This document shows, piece after piece, positions 1-6,791 of a stretch of 14,263 bases of DNA. The DNA is from Nitrososphaerales archaeon. GTDB taxonomy: Archaea; Thermoproteota; Nitrososphaeria; Nitrososphaerales; UBA183. The notes beneath the pieces are model-generated. The model was not told the origin of the DNA. It saw only the letters and a list, made by a program, of their open reading frames with translations, and ran no database searches. The translations under genes and the position numbers were made by a program. The first letter of the stretch is position 1; each line of letters opens with the position of its first letter. The stretch lies in contig JASIEW010000142.1 of the NCBI GenBank assembly GCA_030045755.1, forward strand, positions 1 to 14,263, written 5' to 3'.

Positions 1-2
1 AC

Positions 3-422
3 GGAACCTTGGGCAACGGAGGGACGATAAACAACTTCGGGACCTTCGTCAACGAGAACGAGCTTGAGGAGTGCGTAGGCGGGTCTCCCACCGTGTATGG
101 TACCCTGAACAACTACGGGACTGTCACGAGCTCTGGGAGAATTCTCGTTTGTTCCGCACCCCATTCGCGGTACGATGCCTACACCATCTCCATAGAGACT
201 GATCCTTCTACCACGCTCCCGGCGGTCTACGTCAACGGCACTCTAGAGGAGACTCCGTACTCTTACAACTCAGGACCCGGAGATGTAACAAACATCACAG
301 CCGTGGCCACCCTCGGGGTATCTCCTTCCCACCTGTTCGAGTACTGGTCGAACGGCGCGGGCAGGACACAATGGTACCTGACTCAAGGAAACGGCACGTT
401 GACGGCGACCTACACGCCATGA
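3..422 (+). CDS. C-terminal fragment of a secreted repeat protein (partial, 5' end outside window)
   Basis: The frame is open at the left edge and ends in TGA at 420-422, so only about 139 C-terminal residues are visible. The first third has Gly-Thr-Leu/Ile-x-Asn-x-Gly-Thr repeats (GTLGNGGTINNFGTF, then YGTLNNYGTV), a spacing typical of extracellular beta-solenoid or adhesin-like repeats. The rest (YTISIETDP..., FEYWSNGAG..., NGTLTATYTP) resembles the divergent InlB B-repeat or bacterial-repeat fold, which usually ends in a Trp-containing strand followed by TxTATY. There are several N-x-T/S sequons and hardly any lysine, which fits a surface or secreted protein. No C-terminal membrane anchor is seen; the protein stops right after the repeat domain. 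The signal peptide and total length cannot be judged. The family assignment rests on pattern only. Confidence 0.7.
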   Translation, partial: GTLGNGGTINNFGTFVNENELEECVGGSPTVYGTLNNYGTVTSSGRILVCSAPHSRYDAYTISIETDPSTTLPAVYVNGTLEETPYSYNSGPGDVTNITAVATLGVSPSHLFEYWSNGAGRTQWYLTQGNGTLTATYTP

Positions 423-709
423 CGAGCACCTCAACAGGCATTGGAATCTGCAAAGACGATGCTCGTTTGGAGACCGTCGAAGAATGTTTCACTCCGACTA
501 AACATGCCTGATAGGTCATGCCGGAGAGACGAGGTCTGTCGGACTTGGACCACATGCAGTTAGCTGCGCCAACAGGGTCGGAGAAGGCCCGCGGCCTTTC
601 GGGGGAGTCCTCAGGATCGGGGAGATTCGTAACCCAAACCTGCAGATGCGCGCTGGTCCTGTATCACGTTGAACACCGATAAATATGGAAGAGGCCCCCG
701 ACACGAAGG
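423..709. other. Intergenic stretch with no recognisable gene
   Basis: These 287 bases separate the secreted-protein fragment from the VOC gene. Both strands have short open frames, but their predicted proteins are rich in Arg, Ser and Pro and match nothing I recognise. I looked for tRNA T-arm signatures, C/D boxes and a U-rich terminator and found none. The only structure noted is the hexamer CATGCC repeated directly at about 505-524 around CCTGATAGG, and a GC-rich patch near 580-610. The TATA box of the next gene lies at the right end. Confidence 0.5.
679..686 (+). promoter_or_regulatory. TATA box of the VOC gene, leaderless arrangement
   Basis: ATAAATAT is centred about 27 nt before the ATG at 710. 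In archaea the TATA box is centred near -26/-27, so transcription should start at or within a base or two of the start codon. No Shine-Dalgarno sequence is needed. Confidence 0.6.
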
Positions 710-1198
710 ATGAAGCCCGAGACCAAGATAGGCTCCGTTGTGATAGACTGCATAAGGTTCGACGAAATGGTCGCCTTCTGGAAGGAGGCCTTGCACTATA
801 CGACACGCTCGCCGCCGGATGGAGGCTTCGTAATCCTGCGGGATCCGTCCGGCGAGAACACGAATGTTTCGTTGAACCGGGTCAGACCTTCTGAGAAGCT
901 GGTCGGGAGGAACTGGTTGCACTTCGACCTCTATTCGACAAATCAGTCTGGAGAGGTCGAGCGACTGCTAGCTCTGGGAGCAGAACGCCACAGGCAAAGA
1001 TACGACCCAGAGGACGACTTCGTGGTCTTGGAAGACCCGGATGGGAACCTCTTCTGTGTCGTGGACATAACGAGGAAGGTCGTCGAGGCGGGAGACGTGC
1101 GGAGCCTCGTCAGGGACGGCTGGCAACTGAAAGCAAGGCTCCCAGGTGACAAAGCGATAGTCGGAAGGTCGAGCGGAGATGAACACGGCCGGAGCTGA
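710..1198 (+). CDS. VOC superfamily (glyoxalase-like fold) protein
   Basis: This 162-residue protein has the hallmarks of a single-copy vicinal-oxygen-chelate protein of the glyoxalase-like type. It begins with a beta strand (IGSVVIDC), then a helix with the typical FWKEAL pattern, then FVILRDPSG. The second beta-alpha-beta unit contains NWLHFDLYS, a helix with EVERLLALGAE and the closing FVVLEDPDGNLFCVVDI. Such proteins bind a metal or small hydrophobic ligands; the substrate cannot be predicted. Candidate ligands are the His of LHFDLY and acidic residues in DPDGN. Residues from about 128 to 162 form a basic tail beyond the usual domain. ATG 710 is chosen because a TATA box lies 27 nt upstream. 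The gene converges with the zinc-ribbon gene, with 17 nt between the stop codons. Confidence 0.8.
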   Translation: MKPETKIGSVVIDCIRFDEMVAFWKEALHYTTRSPPDGGFVILRDPSGENTNVSLNRVRPSEKLVGRNWLHFDLYSTNQSGEVERLLALGAERHRQRYDPEDDFVVLEDPDGNLFCVVDITRKVVEAGDVRSLVRDGWQLKARLPGDKAIVGRSSGDEHGRS

Positions 1199-1215
1199 TC
1201 CTCGTCGCTCGGTTG

Positions 1216-1509
1216 TCAGGCCTCAGGAGCTGACTGAACCTGCCTGCTTGTCCCGTTCCTTGTGGCGAGTATGTTGAACGTCGACCAGTCATGGCAGATG
1301 GGGCACTGCAGGTATCGGCTCGTCCCCAACCGCACTGAACTGAACGAGGCTAGTGGGACCCACTTGTACTCGAACGTGGACTTGCATTTGGGGCAGGTCA
1401 AAGTGGATGTGTAGTGATGGCTCGACCGGAGGGCGAAGACGTAAACACCGAAAATGATGGCGAGAACGGCTACAGTGACTCCAAGAGCGACGGTAGGATA
1501 CCCGGCCAC
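1216..1509 (-). CDS. Small membrane-anchored zinc-ribbon protein
   Basis: This is a 97-residue protein of unknown function. Residues 7-27 form one hydrophobic membrane segment. They are followed by a soluble domain with two Cys-x-x-Cys knuckles (C39/C42 and C69/C72) separated by 26 residues, which is the geometry of a zinc ribbon. The first knuckle reads CPKC and the second CPIC. The domain probably faces the cytoplasm, but topology is inferred. The start is GTG at 1507-1509. A TATA-like sequence (GTAAATAG on the minus strand, 1531-1538) is centred about 25 nt upstream, implying a leaderless transcript. The gene lies tail-to-tail with the VOC gene and head-to-head with the ABC exporter operon. 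The paired cysteines and promoter argue that this is a real gene. Confidence 0.75.
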   Translation of the reverse strand: MAGYPTVALGVTVAVLAIIFGVYVFALRSSHHYTSTLTCPKCKSTFEYKWVPLASFSSVRLGTSRYLQCPICHDWSTFNILATRNGTSRQVQSAPEA

Positions 1510-1530
1510 GAGGCGCGCGAGCCGACGATT

Positions 1531-1538
1531 CTATTTAC
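1531..1538 (-). promoter_or_regulatory. TATA-like box for the zinc-ribbon gene
   Basis: On the minus strand the sequence reads GTAAATAG, centred about 25 nt before the GTG start at 1509. This is close to the expected -26 position for a leaderless archaeal transcript. Confidence 0.5.
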
Positions 1539-1617
1539 AGATTCACTTCTCATGGGAGGCTGGAACGGGACAGGGTAGAGATTTGGCACGGCTCTGCCGG
1601 TCGCTTCTGAACGCTCA

Positions 1618-1626
1618 GTTAATAAC
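1618..1626 (+). promoter_or_regulatory. Possible TATA box of the ABC exporter operon
   Basis: GTTAATAAC lies about 40 nt before the GTG at 1663, predicting a transcript with a leader of roughly 15 nt. It is the only AT-rich element between the divergent zinc-ribbon gene and the ABC ATPase gene. The assignment is by position and composition only. Confidence 0.4.
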
Positions 1627-1662
1627 GCGACACAGCGGAGCGGCGACTTCCCTGCAGAGGCC

Positions 1663-2622
1663 GTGAATTTGGAAAGCGCTGTTCAGGCACTGGACCTGAC
1701 GAAGTCGTATGGACAAGCCAAGGCCTTGGACGCCCTGACCCTCGGAGTCAGGCAAGGAGAGATCCTCGTCCTCCTCGGTCCCAACGGCTCAGGGAAGACG
1801 ACCTTCCTACATCTCATCTCCACCGTGCTGAAACCAACAAGCGGGACGGCGAAGGTGATGGGCTATGACATAGTAAAACAGCCGCTCAAAGTGAGAGAAG
1901 AAGTAGGCATCTCCTTCCAAGAGCCAAGGGGTTTCTGGCGCCACAAACCCTACCACATACTGTCATTCCACGCGTCGATGTACGGACTAAGGGGTGAGGA
2001 GCGTTCGAAGGCCGTGGAGGACACCCTCAAGGAGTTCGAGCTCTGGCAGTCGAGGAACAAGAGGTTCATGGAGCTCTCCGGCGGACAGGCGAAGCGGCTT
2101 GAAGTAGCGAAGCTCTTCGTGCACAGGCCTTCGGTCGCCGTCTTCGACGAGCCCACGGCGATGGTGGATCTCGATGGGAAGAGGATGATCTGGGACATGA
2201 TAAGGGGCCTCAGAGAGAAAGGCTCCACTGTGGTTGTCGCCACCAACGAAGTGAGGGAGGCCGAGTATCTGGCCGACAGGATCTGCATAATGAAGAATGG
2301 GAAAGAACTCGTGACTGAGAAGCTCATGACGCTCAAGGATAGCATAACCGGCGGCGACGTGGTCGACCTCGAGGTGTCCGCACCGCTTTCTGAGAGCGTG
2401 CTCAGGGCGCTTCAGGAAGTCCCAGGGACGGTACGGGTCGTCCAGGGAGGCGAGAGGATTGTGAGGACGTTCGTCAACAAATCGGAGGACTGGCTCCCTC
2501 TGATGATCCCAGCCATGCAGGCGTCTGGAGTCAAGGTCACTTCGATCCGCGTGTCAGAACCATCGCTCGACGACGTTTTCATGCACTACACCGGAAAGGA
2601 GGCCGTTCAGAAGATTGCGTGA
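1663..2622 (+). CDS. ABC-2 type exporter, ATP-binding subunit
   Basis: This 319-residue ATPase should power the two membrane proteins encoded immediately downstream. Visible motifs are Walker A GPNGSGKT (39-46), Q-loop Gln86 in ISFQEP, signature LSGGQ (138-142) and Walker B VAVFDE (158-163) with catalytic Glu163. The D-loop reads AMVDLDG instead of the common SGLDP. At the switch position, where DrrA/CcmA-like proteins carry a His (usually TH), the sequence is VVATNE, so the switch residue is Asn195. Residues 230-319 form the C-terminal accessory domain common in drug or polysaccharide ABC-2 ATPases. The start is GTG 1663; a TTG at 1669 is an alternative. The 3' end overlaps the first permease by 8 nt if that gene starts at TTG 2615, indicating translational coupling. 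The exported substrate is unknown. Confidence 0.92.
   Translation: MNLESAVQALDLTKSYGQAKALDALTLGVRQGEILVLLGPNGSGKTTFLHLISTVLKPTSGTAKVMGYDIVKQPLKVREEVGISFQEPRGFWRHKPYHILSFHASMYGLRGEERSKAVEDTLKEFELWQSRNKRFMELSGGQAKRLEVAKLFVHRPSVAVFDEPTAMVDLDGKRMIWDMIRGLREKGSTVVVATNEVREAEYLADRICIMKNGKELVTEKLMTLKDSITGGDVVDLEVSAPLSESVLRALQEVPGTVRVVQGGERIVRTFVNKSEDWLPLMIPAMQASGVKVTSIRVSEPSLDDVFMHYTGKEAVQKIA
2593..2602 (+). promoter_or_regulatory. Shine-Dalgarno sequence of the first ABC permease
   Basis: GGAAAGGAGG inside the end of the ATPase gene is a strong match to the archaeal anti-SD. It lies 12 nt before TTG 2615 but 21 nt before the next ATG (2624). This favours the TTG start and an 8-nt gene overlap. Confidence 0.6.
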
Positions 2623-3373
2623 AATGCTCTCCCTGCTCAAGTTCGAGCTGAGGGAGACTTTCGATTCGGTCCCTTGGACGGTCTACTATTGGGTCTTCTT
2701 CGCTTTCCAGTACTTCGTCTACGGCCAGCTGGTCTCGAGGCTAGTCATCGTCCTCAACAACTACTATGTCTACTATGGAACGGGCCTCATAGTGATCATG
2801 ACGTTCAACATAGGGAGCTGGGCAGGCAGAAGGTTTGTGGAGAGCGCGCACGAAGGCAGGCTCAGATATGTGCTGTCGCTTCCGATAGCACGCGGGCAAC
2901 TGTTTCTCGAGCAGGTCCTCCTCGGCGTTGTCGCTAACATCGTAAGGGTCGGGCCCCCGTTAGTGATAATCTCGATTCTGGTAGGGCTGCCCCTCTCCGT
3001 CCTAGCGGTCTCCCTCGTCGTCCTCCTGCTGATGAGCGTCGGGGTCATGGGCATGATGATCTCCCTCTCCTTCGTCGCGTTCAAGTCATTCGACATCTAC
3101 AGCGCCATCGTTGCCAGTACCAGCGCGATTCTGCTCAGGTTCAGCACCATCCTCTATCCACTGGCATTCATGCCGGCATCCTACGCGTCTGTATCACTCG
3201 CGAATCCTCTCACATATGGGGCGGACCTGTTCAGGGGAGTGCTCGGCATCGATAGTGCGCAGCTGCTGAACCCTGAGCTGTCCGCGTTCGTCGTGATAGC
3301 GGTAGGCATCTCCACGCTCACCGTAGGGACGATGATCGTTCCGCGGGTACTTGAAGGAGTGAAGGCGTCCTGA
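2615..3373 (+). CDS. ABC-2 type transporter permease (first)
   Basis: This 252-residue integral membrane protein follows the ATPase. Hydrophobic segments lie at about residues 22-38, 52-68, 98-128, 130-155, 160-185 and 222-244, the usual six-helix layout of ABC-2 permeases. The family's characteristic features are a reentrant-like stretch near YPLAFMP (about 181-187) followed by NPLTYGADLFRGVL (197-210). The cytoplasmic N-terminal helix (LLKFELRETF) probably contacts the ATPase. With the next gene it should form a heterodimeric channel, since a full ABC-2 exporter needs two such subunits. The start is placed at TTG 2615 because of the strong ribosome-binding site 12 nt upstream. Confidence 0.88.
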   Translation: MREMLSLLKFELRETFDSVPWTVYYWVFFAFQYFVYGQLVSRLVIVLNNYYVYYGTGLIVIMTFNIGSWAGRRFVESAHEGRLRYVLSLPIARGQLFLEQVLLGVVANIVRVGPPLVIISILVGLPLSVLAVSLVVLLLMSVGVMGMMISLSFVAFKSFDIYSAIVASTSAILLRFSTILYPLAFMPASYASVSLANPLTYGADLFRGVLGIDSAQLLNPELSAFVVIAVGISTLTVGTMIVPRVLEGVKAS

Positions 3374-3387
3374 GCAAGTTAGACGGA

Positions 3388-4143
3388 ATGCTGAGGATAA
3401 CGCTCGTCGATCTTTCATACTTCTTCAGGACCAAGTGGCTGATAGGAACGCTAGTGGCCCTGAACATCACCGACATGCTGGTCGTCGGGCTGATCTACAA
3501 GGGAATGATGAGCATCAACTACTTCAATTTCTACGCGCCTGGCGTCATCGTGACGGGCCTGTTCTTCGCTTCCTTCGACGTGGGAAGGAGAGTTCACCTC
3601 GGGCTGACGGAAGGAGTCTCGCAGTATTACCTCACCCTGCCGGTCAGCCTAAACGAGGTCGTGATGGCCCACCTGATTTCGGCCGGGCTCGGTGGCGCGA
3701 TCTACGCCGGGATACTGACCGTGGTGGCGGCGGCCTTCCTTCCCCAGCTCATCACCCTCTCCACGCTGCTTCTAGTCCCGTTCATGTTCGTACTCGCGAT
3801 GGGCCTGGCGGGGATAGCCGCGGTCCTCAACCTGTTCTCGAAGGGAGGAGACAGGTACTGGGTATTCGCCGACGGTCTTCAGACGACTCTGGTCAGCCTC
3901 AGCACCATCGCCTACCCGCTGACCATCGTGAGCTCCTATTTGCCTCCTGCAGTCGTGACCTTCGTCGAGTACAACCCGCTGAGCCAGGGTGCGGAGGCTC
4001 TGAGGACGGTCATCAACGGCTCGTCGTCGAGCACGGTCTTCAACCTGCCAGCGCTCCTCTTGACGTCGCTTGTGCTGCTGGCCGTGGGAGTGCTCTCTTA
4101 CAGGCACGTCTTCACCGAGCTGAGAGACGTAGGCAAGCTCTAG
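3388..4143 (+). CDS. ABC-2 type transporter permease (second)
   Basis: This 251-residue protein resembles the preceding permease in length and layout. It has an N-terminal amphipathic segment (LVDLSYFFRTKWL), membrane segments at about 17-36, 48-65, 92-117, 121-149, 160-190 and 218-236, and the ABC-2 motif region IAYPLTIVSSYLPP then NPLSQGAEALRTVI (about 196-209). It is probably a diverged paralogue of its neighbour, the two forming the heterodimeric pore for the ATPase encoded at 1663. The start ATG 3388 lies 14 nt after the previous stop. A long +1-frame open frame (3435-4166) runs over it, but its Arg/His/Gly-rich product is a high-GC shadow. The substrate is unknown. Confidence 0.88.
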   Translation: MLRITLVDLSYFFRTKWLIGTLVALNITDMLVVGLIYKGMMSINYFNFYAPGVIVTGLFFASFDVGRRVHLGLTEGVSQYYLTLPVSLNEVVMAHLISAGLGGAIYAGILTVVAAAFLPQLITLSTLLLVPFMFVLAMGLAGIAAVLNLFSKGGDRYWVFADGLQTTLVSLSTIAYPLTIVSSYLPPAVVTFVEYNPLSQGAEALRTVINGSSSSTVFNLPALLLTSLVLLAVGVLSYRHVFTELRDVGKL

Positions 4144-4175
4144 CCCTCTGCGTCAGACAAGCGTAAAGGCGACAA

Positions 4176-5885
4176 ATGGTGGGGGATGGAGACGTGCAAC
4201 ACGAGTCGGCCGAGGCGTTGCGCCAACTGGCTGCTGAGTACTGGGAGATGCAGTTGGCTGACAACCCTGTGTTCGCCACTGTCCTGGGTGACAGGAGGTT
4301 CGACGACATGCTGCCGGACATCTCACCGGATGCCGTAGCCAGGCATGAAAGGGAAACTGAAACCATCCTGACCAGGTGCAGGGCGATCGACGAGAGCGCG
4401 CTTTCCGAGAAAGACAGGCTCACGAGGACTGCCCTCCTGGTCAGTGCGAGCTCGGTGCTGGACTATTCCGCCTGCAAGCTCGATGAATGGGCCGTCGATC
4501 CTCTTCAGGGCCCTCAAATCGAGTTCGCCAACATGGAGTCCTTCCAACCGATTAGGAGCCCGGCTGAAGGTAGGGCGATGGTGAAACGGTGGAGCGCCAT
4601 AGGGCATTTCTTCGATCAATACAGCGAGAGCCTGAAGCGCGGCCTGGAAGGAGGGAAGGTCGCAGTCCATGTGTGTCTGGAGAAGGTCATCGAGGAAGTC
4701 GAGGAGCTCGCCGCGAAGCCCGACTCAGAGTCTTCGTTCGCGAGACCGATAGCGGTGAAGCATCAAGACTGGTCGGAAGAGGAGAGGAGAGAATTCGAAG
4801 ATGGGTTGAACGACGCGATAAGGAACTCGATCAAGCCTTCGCTGACTCGGTTCGGAAATTTCCTGAAGTCGGAGGTCCGTCCGAAGGCGAGACCTGGGGA
4901 ACGGCCGGGCATAGTCCACCTCCCGGGGGGCCAGGAAGCGTACGCGCGGCTGATCAGGGTGCACACGTCGCTCGACCTTACGCCGGATGAGCTTCACGCT
5001 ACAGGTCTGGCCGAAGTCGCGAAGATCAACGCTGAGATGGAGAACCTCGGCGAGAAGGTGCTTGGCACGAGGGACAGAAAGCAGATTCTGTCGAAGCTGC
5101 GGACTGACCGCTCGCTCTACTTCTCAAGCCGCGACGAAGTCGCGGAGAAGGCGGAATCTGCCCTGGCAAAGGCGAAAGCCGCCATACCGAAGTGGTTCGG
5201 ACGGCTCCCCAAGGCCGACTGCGACGTCGTGCGCATGAGCGAACATGAAGAGAAACACTCGACTATAGCTTACTACCGCCAGCCGGCTGCCGATGGTTCG
5301 AGGCCAGGCAGCTACTACATCAACACGTCCGACCCCGAGACCAGGCCCAGGTATGAAGCCGAAGCTCTCGCGTACCACGAGTCCATTCCCGGCCACCACC
5401 TCCAGATAGCCATAGCCCAGGAGCTGGAAGGAATCCCAGAGTTCAGGAAGAACAGCGGAGTGACAGCCTTCATAGAAGGTTGGGGGTTATACTCAGAGCG
5501 GCTCGCCGACCAAATGGGCCTTTACACCTCTGACATGGACAGGGTAGGAGTCTTGTCGTACGACGCCTGGCGAGCCTGCCGCCTCGTGGTGGACACGGGC
5601 ATGCACGCGATGAAGTGGACGAGAGACCAGGCGATCAACTTCATGCTGGAGAACACCGCGCTGGCGAAGAACAACATCGTCAACGAGGTGGATAGATACA
5701 TCACCTGGCCGGGCCAGGCCCTGGCTTACAAGACCGGTCAGTTGGAGATACTGAGGCTGCGCAGAGAAGCGGAGAAGAGGCTTGGCAGCAGGTACAACGT
5801 CAAGAGATTCCACGATGTTGTCCTCGGGAGCGGCGCGGTTCCGCTCAAGGCGCTTCGAGAACTCGCGGAGGAGTACGGGGCCTGA
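4176..5885 (+). CDS. DUF885 family putative zinc metallopeptidase
   Basis: This 569-residue protein fits the DUF885 family, whose members are about 550-600 residues and are considered likely metallo-carboxypeptidases. The N-terminal half is helical and includes the typical NPVFATVLGDRRFDD segment. The putative metal site is HESIPGHH at residues 401-408, followed about 25 residues later by EGWGLYSERL, whose Glu434 would be the third ligand. The YNTSDPETRP-like stretch (YYINTSDPETRPRYE) is also typical. There is no signal peptide or membrane segment, so it is probably cytoplasmic. The start is ATG 4176, 32 nt after the second permease; AAAGG at 4165-4169 may serve as a weak ribosome-binding site. 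It follows the exporter on the same strand, but a functional link is unproven. Enzymatic activity is inferred from family membership. Confidence 0.88.
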   Translation: MVGDGDVQHESAEALRQLAAEYWEMQLADNPVFATVLGDRRFDDMLPDISPDAVARHERETETILTRCRAIDESALSEKDRLTRTALLVSASSVLDYSACKLDEWAVDPLQGPQIEFANMESFQPIRSPAEGRAMVKRWSAIGHFFDQYSESLKRGLEGGKVAVHVCLEKVIEEVEELAAKPDSESSFARPIAVKHQDWSEEERREFEDGLNDAIRNSIKPSLTRFGNFLKSEVRPKARPGERPGIVHLPGGQEAYARLIRVHTSLDLTPDELHATGLAEVAKINAEMENLGEKVLGTRDRKQILSKLRTDRSLYFSSRDEVAEKAESALAKAKAAIPKWFGRLPKADCDVVRMSEHEEKHSTIAYYRQPAADGSRPGSYYINTSDPETRPRYEAEALAYHESIPGHHLQIAIAQELEGIPEFRKNSGVTAFIEGWGLYSERLADQMGLYTSDMDRVGVLSYDAWRACRLVVDTGMHAMKWTRDQAINFMLENTALAKNNIVNEVDRYITWPGQALAYKTGQLEILRLRREAEKRLGSRYNVKRFHDVVLGSGAVPLKALRELAEEYGA

Positions 5886-5915
5886 CGCGTTCAGCGGAGA
5901 CACAGAAGGAAAGAC

Positions 5916-6791
5916 GTGGGCATGGCCGGTAGCGCAGCGGCAACAAAGGAACAGGTCGAAAAGGCAGAGACGTTCAGGAAGCTGCACAGCGGAAGGATCC
6001 TAGTTCTTCCTAACGCGTGGGACGTACCGAGCGCGCGTGTCTTCGAGGACTCCGGTTTCCCTGCAGTCGCGACCTCAAGTGCCGGAGTCATGGTCTCCAT
6101 GGGGTATCCTGACGGAGAGGTGATAGGGATCCAGGGGTACGTCTCAGCGGTCGAAAGGATTGCCGGGGCCCTGTCGGTTCCACTTAGCGCTGATGTAGTG
6201 GGAGGATTCGGAAGCACTCCTCAGGATGCAGCGACGAGCGTCGAGAAAGTCGTCAGAGCGGGAGCGATAGGAATCAACATCGAAGACTTCGTCCATGACA
6301 CGAAGCAGCTCCTTCCAGTACCGCAGCAAGTCGCGAAACTCAGGGCGCTGATGAAGACGAAGGACGTCCTGAAGGTACCGTTCCTGATAAACGCGAGGAC
6401 GGATGCGCTCAGGTTCGCCCGCGGCGATGGGGAGGCGAAACTGGAGGAGGCGATTGTGAGAGGAGAGGCATACAGGGATGCGGGAGCGGACTGTGTGTAC
6501 CCGATGGGCCTGACAGACGCTTCCCAGATCTCTCAGTTCGTCAAGGCGGTCCGGTGCCCAGTCAACGTAATGGTGAGGAGCGGGCTTCCTCCGGTCGGCG
6601 AACTCGAGAAGCTAGGAGTCGCGAGAGTCAGCTTTGGTCCCAGTGCGTCCTATGCGGCGATGGGCCTGCTCAAACGAGCATCCAAGGAGGTCCTCGACAA
6701 GGGAACCTTCAACACGCTTGTCGAAGGAGCCATCTCGTTCGAGGAGCTGAACGCGCTGGCGGCACGGCGACCGCGTTCGGCTAGACCTTAA
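5916..6791 (+). CDS. Isocitrate lyase/phosphoenolpyruvate mutase family protein
   Basis: This 291-residue protein has the TIM-barrel landmarks of the family. These are LPNAWDVPSARVFEDSGFPAV in sequence (31-51), the SSAGV loop (54-58), SADVVGGFG (91-99), GINIED (119-124) and INARTDA (158-164). In relatives the second metal-site position of the D-x-D/E-x-G loop is acidic; here it is Val95 (D93-V-V95-G-G). Asp93, Glu123, Asp124 and Arg161 are present. The isocitrate-lyase KKCGH motif is absent, so it is not a classical isocitrate lyase. It may be a C-C bond lyase or P-C enzyme; the substrate is unknown. GTG 5916 sits 5 nt after AGAAGGA, while ATG 5922 two codons later is equally possible. The stop overlaps the convergent CBS gene by 11 bp. 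Confidence 0.85.
   Translation: MGMAGSAAATKEQVEKAETFRKLHSGRILVLPNAWDVPSARVFEDSGFPAVATSSAGVMVSMGYPDGEVIGIQGYVSAVERIAGALSVPLSADVVGGFGSTPQDAATSVEKVVRAGAIGINIEDFVHDTKQLLPVPQQVAKLRALMKTKDVLKVPFLINARTDALRFARGDGEAKLEEAIVRGEAYRDAGADCVYPMGLTDASQISQFVKAVRCPVNVMVRSGLPPVGELEKLGVARVSFGPSASYAAMGLLKRASKEVLDKGTFNTLVEGAISFEELNALAARRPRSARP

Noticed and set aside
560..670. Possible tRNA or structured RNA, prompted by GATTCGTAACCC and GC-rich pairing near 580-660.
   Set aside because: No T-arm with matching 5-bp stem, no acceptor stem and no anticodon arm could be built on either strand.
3435..4166. A 243-codon open frame overlapping the second permease gene in another frame.
   Set aside because: Its product is Arg, His and Gly rich with no membrane or domain pattern, while the overlapping frame encodes a clear ABC-2 permease. 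It is a high-GC shadow.
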